Part shown: positions 14,320-17,884 of the stretch, piece after piece | How the letters are laid out: each line of letters opens with the position of its first letter | Position numbering within the stretch: the first letter of the stretch is position 1 | Assembly: GCA_014523685.1 (NCBI GenBank) | Contig: JAATVT010000067.1 | Location: 1 to 17,884, forward strand | Source: Nitrososphaerales archaeon TH5893 | GTDB lineage: Archaea; Thermoproteota; Nitrososphaeria; Nitrososphaerales; Nitrososphaeraceae | Direction: 5' to 3' | DNA length: 17,884 nt | Made by a program: the position numbers and the translations under genes | Notes under the pieces: model-generated | What the model was told of the DNA's origin: nothing | Seen by the model: the letters and a program-made list of their open reading frames with translations, nothing else | Database searches by the model: none

Positions 14320-16116
14320 TCATTCTTGTTCTTTATTCTGAGATGTTGGTAAGGTAAAACTAAATGTAGCACCTATTCCATCTGAATTATTTTCAGCCCA
14401 TATTCTTCCTCCATGGGCCTCAATTATACTTTTTGAAATAAACAAACCTAAACCTGTCCCTGAAGAAGATTTGGTGGTAAACTTTGTAAATAGTTTAGGT
14501 AGTATTTCCGCATCTATCCCCTGCCCAGTATCCTTTACTCTTACAATGGTCTCAAAACTCTTCCTATCTGCTACCACATATATCGTTCCCTTTTCTTTTG
14601 TAGTGAATTTGATCGCATTTGATAGTAGATTAGAGATAACCTGAGACACTCGTTCCTTATCTGCATTTAAAGTAATACTTTTAGGTTCATATACAATATT
14701 CAAGCTAATATTTTCTTCACTGTCAAATAGTAGGCTTCTGTAATCTCCTATTATTGACAAGATTACATCGCTTAGGTCAAATTCCTCCTTGCTCAGTTTT
14801 AATGACTGACTTTCAATTCTGGTAACATCTAGTATATCTTCAGAAAGCCTCTGAAGTCTCTTCGAATTTCTAAGTATTGGATTTACATACATTCTACCAT
14901 TTTCCGGTTCGGTTGCCAATAACTCAGAATATCCTGTGATGGCCTGAGTGGGTGTTCTTAGCTCATGAGCTGCTATATTGATAAACTCTTTTTGCATTTT
15001 GTCATGAACCCTTAATTGTTTATTTGCTGATTCAAGTTCTCCTGTTCTCCTTTTAACCTCGGAGTCTAAATTACTGTTCCATTTAGTGAGAAAAATAATA
15101 AGAATTATTGCCGCAGCAGTGGTAATCGCAAGCAAAGAGAAAGTCTCTATTCTTTGTGTAAAAAGGATATCCTCGATTTGAGAGTATATTTGTGAAGTGG
15201 GTGTTACAATAAAGACAACATATGTTGGATTCTCCTCTTCTCCATAAATAGAGATAGGATACCCTGTTGTCAGCCTTTCACCCAGTCCAATTGTATAAAC
15301 TACATCCCCTGACTTGCCTGATAATACGCTTTTCACTAGATTATTCAAATCCTTATTGTGCCTTGTAAAGTTCTGAGTATATTCACCAAAGAAATTCTTG
15401 TCTATCAATTGTGCATTGCTATGAGTTAGGTGAGTTGCAGTTCTGTCAAGGGCAGCTAAATACTGTGATTTAATATTATAGATATTTCCGTAACGACTAA
15501 AAAAATCGATAGTTGGGATATGAACTCCGACCATTCCAACATATTGACCACTCTCTTTATTGATTATTGGATAGGTAATTGCGATTCTATATACATCGTC
15601 AATTCCTAGATAACCATTTGAAAATACAGGTCTAAGAGTATCATGTGTCTTTTGAACATAATCTCTAAATGAAATATCTATATTTACAAAACTTCTTTGC
15701 CCTTCTGGTACCAGATGATATGTTGTTATGTCATCATTGTCGGCAATGAAAAGCCCATCAACTTTAGTTGTAGCATTGATTTGATTAAACCTGTCCCGCA
15801 TTAACCCATCTATCCTATCACCAGACAACTCACCTTGCTGTAAATATGTAGAGTCTGCTAATCCTTGAAGAATATACATAACAGACTGAAGATTAGCAGT
15901 GATGTGCTCTGCCATAGCCTTAGAGGATTCCATCTGGCGATTTCTTTGCTGTTCAAAAAGACTTTTTTTAATATTATCTTCTGTAATATTTTGAAGATAA
16001 AAGAACAAACTATATGAAATAATAATTATCAAAGTTGTGGAAATAATACCGATTTCTTTTGCATGTCTTGAAAACAAGGTACTCGTAATACCTAATTTCC
16101 TTGCCCATTTCTGCAA
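14320..16116 (-). CDS. Membrane sensor histidine kinase with extracellular Cache domain
   Basis: A two-component sensor kinase (598 residues). A first membrane helix (about 22-41) and a second (about 323-344) flank an external region of about 280 residues. Features such as DGLFIADNDD, FRDYVQKT, PVFSNGYLGIDD and IAITYPIIN with GMVGVHI are typical of double-Cache (dCache) ligand-binding domains. Inside the cell follow a short coiled coil (SEVKRRTGELESANKQL), a HisKA domain with phospho-acceptor His384 (AAHELRTP), and an HATPase domain with the N box (SNLLSNAIKFT, Asn496 and Asn500), G1 (DTGQGID, 529-535), F box (LFTKF) and G2 (GTGLGL, 553-558). The start is TTG at 16116; an in-frame TAG lies 15 nt upstream and there is no in-frame ATG nearby. 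No response regulator is in view. It lies 64 bp downstream of the BMP-family gene on the same strand. Confidence 0.92.
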   Translation of the reverse strand: MQKWARKLGITSTLFSRHAKEIGIISTTLIIIISYSLFFYLQNITEDNIKKSLFEQQRNRQMESSKAMAEHITANLQSVMYILQGLADSTYLQQGELSGDRIDGLMRDRFNQINATTKVDGLFIADNDDITTYHLVPEGQRSFVNIDISFRDYVQKTHDTLRPVFSNGYLGIDDVYRIAITYPIINKESGQYVGMVGVHIPTIDFFSRYGNIYNIKSQYLAALDRTATHLTHSNAQLIDKNFFGEYTQNFTRHNKDLNNLVKSVLSGKSGDVVYTIGLGERLTTGYPISIYGEEENPTYVVFIVTPTSQIYSQIEDILFTQRIETFSLLAITTAAAIILIIFLTKWNSNLDSEVKRRTGELESANKQLRVHDKMQKEFINIAAHELRTPTQAITGYSELLATEPENGRMYVNPILRNSKRLQRLSEDILDVTRIESQSLKLSKEEFDLSDVILSIIGDYRSLLFDSEENISLNIVYEPKSITLNADKERVSQVISNLLSNAIKFTTKEKGTIYVVADRKSFETIVRVKDTGQGIDAEILPKLFTKFTTKSSSGTGLGLFISKSIIEAHGGRIWAENNSDGIGATFSFTLPTSQNKEQE

Positions 16117-16180
16117 TATAGAACTCTAGTTGAATTATGTAGGTTAAAAACTCTTTCGAGCTGCTAAATATACTCTTGAT

Positions 16181-17314
16181 TTATGATATAGTTGTCAAAT
16201 TACCTATTGCCCCCGGATATTTCTCAGGTACCACAATCTTGCCTTTAAGTACATCCTGTTCTAATTGTTCGAATTTAGCTTTAATATCATCTGGAACTTT
16301 GTTCTCCAAGCTATGAAATGGTGCTATATACACAATACCTTCTCCTGATGCATTCTTGCCCGCTTCTAGTCCAGGTGTAAATATTTGTCCAGTAAAGTTA
16401 CCCACTTGAACCATCCTATCAGCCTGATCAAATGCCTTTACTACGTCTAATACAAAAGAGCTAAGAACAGTATTTGGAGCTAATATGTTTTGGTCTGAGA
16501 CAGCACCAAATGCATACACTCCTTTTTCCTTAGCAGCCTGGATAACACCATGGCCTGACGTATCAGCTACATGTAGCAACAAATCTGCACCTTTATTTAT
16601 TTGTGACATGGCCGCCTCATTTCCTTTTTCCGGACTATCCCAGTCATTCAAGTATGTGTCGAGTACCTCTATATTATTATCAATAGCTTTTGCACCTTGT
16701 TTGTAACCTTCGTACACGTTGATTAGGCTTGGATATCTCTCTCCTCCGATAAACCCTATTACCCCTGTCTTGGACATCATTGCTGCAAGTGCCCCCAATA
16801 GATATGCCCCTTCTTGCTGCCTAGGGAATATAGAAGCAACATTGGTAGAGTTTGCAAGTCCTGTAAAGACCACAAACTTGGTATTTGGATAATCCTTGCC
16901 TACCTTAATTGCTGGGTCGCCCCACTCAAAGCCCTGAGCTATAATCATATCATACCCTCCGGCAGCATAGTCCCTTAACGTAGTTTCTATGTCTGGTATA
17001 GGCACATCATCTTTAAAATCGACTTCGTGACCATATTTACTATTTAGAGCTTGTGCAGCGTTGTATCCAAATGCTCCCCAACCTGCATCACTGAACAAAG
17101 CATCAGTTAATAGAGCTATTGTCAGCTCTTTAGCTGAATCAGCAGTATCATATTCGCTTGGCTGTGCTGTTGCAGACACAAAATATGATTGTGGTAGCTG
17201 GGTCTGTAAAGTTTCCATACTATATATGATAGGAACAGATATCATTAGGAAAACTGCCATACATGTTCCCAAAATAAAATAGTCTAGGTCGACAATTGCT
17301 TGATAAATTGCCAT
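16181..17314 (-). CDS. BMP/Med-family substrate-binding protein, membrane-anchored
   Basis: A periplasmic-binding-type protein of the basic membrane protein family (PnrA/BmpA/Med), which bind nucleosides and related ligands. The N-terminal hydrophobic segment (about 12-33) serves as an anchor or signal; VSATA at 46-50 could be a cleavage site, and no proper lipobox is seen. The mature domain begins ELTIALLTDALFSDAGW. Then come the BMP hallmarks: YDMIIAQGFEWGDP, NTKFVVFTG, the QQEGAYLLGALAAMMSKTGVIGFIGG block (split here by residue count near 187), DWDSPEKGNEAA, GADLLLHVADTSGHGVIQAAKEKG and a C-terminal LKGKIVVPEKYPG. Length (377) is normal. No ATPase or permease genes lie beside it; the next gene downstream is a Cache histidine kinase, so it may present its ligand to that sensor rather than to a transporter. 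Confidence 0.88.
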   Translation of the reverse strand: MAIYQAIVDLDYFILGTCMAVFLMISVPIIYSMETLQTQLPQSYFVSATAQPSEYDTADSAKELTIALLTDALFSDAGWGAFGYNAAQALNSKYGHEVDFKDDVPIPDIETTLRDYAAGGYDMIIAQGFEWGDPAIKVGKDYPNTKFVVFTGLANSTNVASIFPRQQEGAYLLGALAAMMSKTGVIGFIGGERYPSLINVYEGYKQGAKAIDNNIEVLDTYLNDWDSPEKGNEAAMSQINKGADLLLHVADTSGHGVIQAAKEKGVYAFGAVSDQNILAPNTVLSSFVLDVVKAFDQADRMVQVGNFTGQIFTPGLEAGKNASGEGIVYIAPFHSLENKVPDDIKAKFEQLEQDVLKGKIVVPEKYPGAIGNLTTIS

Positions 17315-17665
17315 GAATACTACTTTAAAGTTTTGGTACTATTTACTTTTAATACTATAGAAGTAATTGGTAGAATGGCTAGATATTGTCAGATAAATAT
17401 CCGAGAACTAGATGTTAGAAAGTACCCGAAGTTATTGAAGAAAAGGTAAAATGTGATTTGCATAATTGCAGCCTGGCAGCATAAAATGAACTACGTCCTT
17501 TGTAGAAGAGGTAAAATGATGTTCAAGAAAACTTGGGTAGGAGAAAGGCAAATGGCAATAAAGAAGCAGTTTTGCTGCGCATGTCTACAAACATATAGAC
17601 TTTTAGTCTACATAGTACTAGTCACATTCTGGGGTCTTCCAATATGTTTTTCAAAACAGAAGTAA
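17315..17665. other. Intergenic region upstream of the BMP gene
   Basis: These 351 bp hold the minus-strand promoter of the BMP gene near 17345-17354. A 70-codon plus-strand frame beginning with GTG at 17453 ends here, but its composition (many Cys, Trp and Met, no recognisable domain) does not suggest a real protein. No RNA gene was seen. Confidence 0.45.
17345..17354 (-). promoter_or_regulatory. TATA-like box of the BMP gene
   Basis: On the minus strand this reads TATTAAAAGT, centred about 36 nt before the ATG at 17314, leaving a leader of about ten bases. A second AT-rich stretch (ACTTTAAAGTA) lies only about 14 nt from the ATG, too close for the usual spacing. Confidence 0.35.
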
Positions 17666-17884
17666 TCATTTTTTGCCAGTAATCAACTTTTTAATCTCAT
17701 CAGCTATCTTTTTCAATCCTGTAGGCACTTCTGAAGCTGTATCAGCCCATGTCGTGGTATGTACCTTATCGTCCATTGTAATTGAAAGATTAGATGCTAC
17801 ATAAGTTTCATTTTCTTTAGGGGAATATGTTGTTTGTGTACTAAAGAACCCTTCTCTCACTATTGCATCTCTTAAGTCCTTTAG
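17666..17884 (-). CDS. C-terminal part of an unrecognised protein (5' end outside window)
   Basis: The minus-strand frame is open from the right edge of the window to the TGA at 17668-17666, giving 72 residues; the GTG at 17860 is probably internal. The visible end has LKDLRDAIVREGFF, then TTYSPKENETYV, two short strands with a turn (NLSITMDDKVHTTTW), and a closing helix (GLKKIADEIKKLI). The strand-turn-strand followed by a helix resembles the end of small secreted proteins found in this lineage, in which a residue is worded as sensitive to a charge or ligand imbalance, but I cannot name a family. Convergent with nothing; function unknown. Confidence 0.55.
   Translation of the reverse strand, partial: LKDLRDAIVREGFFSTQTTYSPKENETYVASNLSITMDDKVHTTTWADTASEVPTGLKKIADEIKKLITGKK

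Noticed and set aside
17453..17665. A 70-codon plus-strand frame starting with GTG
   Set aside because: Its composition is unlike the real genes here (many Cys, Trp and Met), there is no promoter at the usual distance, and no domain is visible.
1..17884. tRNA genes, rRNA, CRISPR arrays, insertion sequences or phage genes
   Set aside because: No T-arm-like GGTTCAAATCC motif, no regularly spaced repeats, no transposase or integrase motifs and no terminal inverted repeats with target duplications were found by eye.

Overview
This window looks like a chromosomal segment of an AT-rich ammonia-oxidising-type archaeon (Nitrososphaeria/Thaumarchaeota; the gene style suggests Nitrososphaera or Nitrosocosmicus). 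The evidence is an archaeal TFB and a TBP-like factor, small zinc-finger proteins, loosely packed and mostly singly transcribed genes, and A/T-rich TATA-like boxes centred about 24-31 nt before many start codons (leaderless-type promoters). The genus is an inference; no rRNA or other marker is present.

Left part (1-5170): the 3' end of a TBP-like gene runs in from the left edge. It is followed by a secreted parallel beta-helix protein that closely resembles AlgG-type mannuronan C5-epimerases, a small ferredoxin-fold-like protein, a Rieske ferredoxin and a SnoaL-like (NTF2-fold) protein on the minus strand, and a classical short-chain dehydrogenase.

Middle part (5170-12080): two tiny candidate ORFs lead into a protein that looks like an isolated voltage-sensor domain (S1-S4 without a pore). 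An 800-bp gene-free stretch with small inverted repeats follows. Next come a full-length PolX-family DNA polymerase with a PHP nuclease domain, a UspA-type ATP-binding stress protein, a C2H2 zinc-finger protein (minus strand), a 62-residue zinc-ribbon protein and a TFB.

Right part (12080-17884): a CPA2-type cation/proton antiporter on the minus strand is divergent from a decayed dihydrofolate-reductase-family pseudogene with one frameshift and three in-frame stops. After that, still on the minus strand, a BMP/Med-type substrate-binding protein lies 64 bp upstream of a membrane Cache-domain histidine kinase. No ABC transporter subunits are visible, so the two may form a binding-protein/sensor pair. 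The C-terminal end of an unrecognised gene enters from the right edge.

I saw no tRNA, rRNA, CRISPR array, insertion sequence or phage-like module. The points most worth a second look are the pore-less voltage sensor, the archaeal AlgG-like epimerase with an altered catalytic position, the BMP/kinase pair, and the odd C-terminus of the TBP-like protein.
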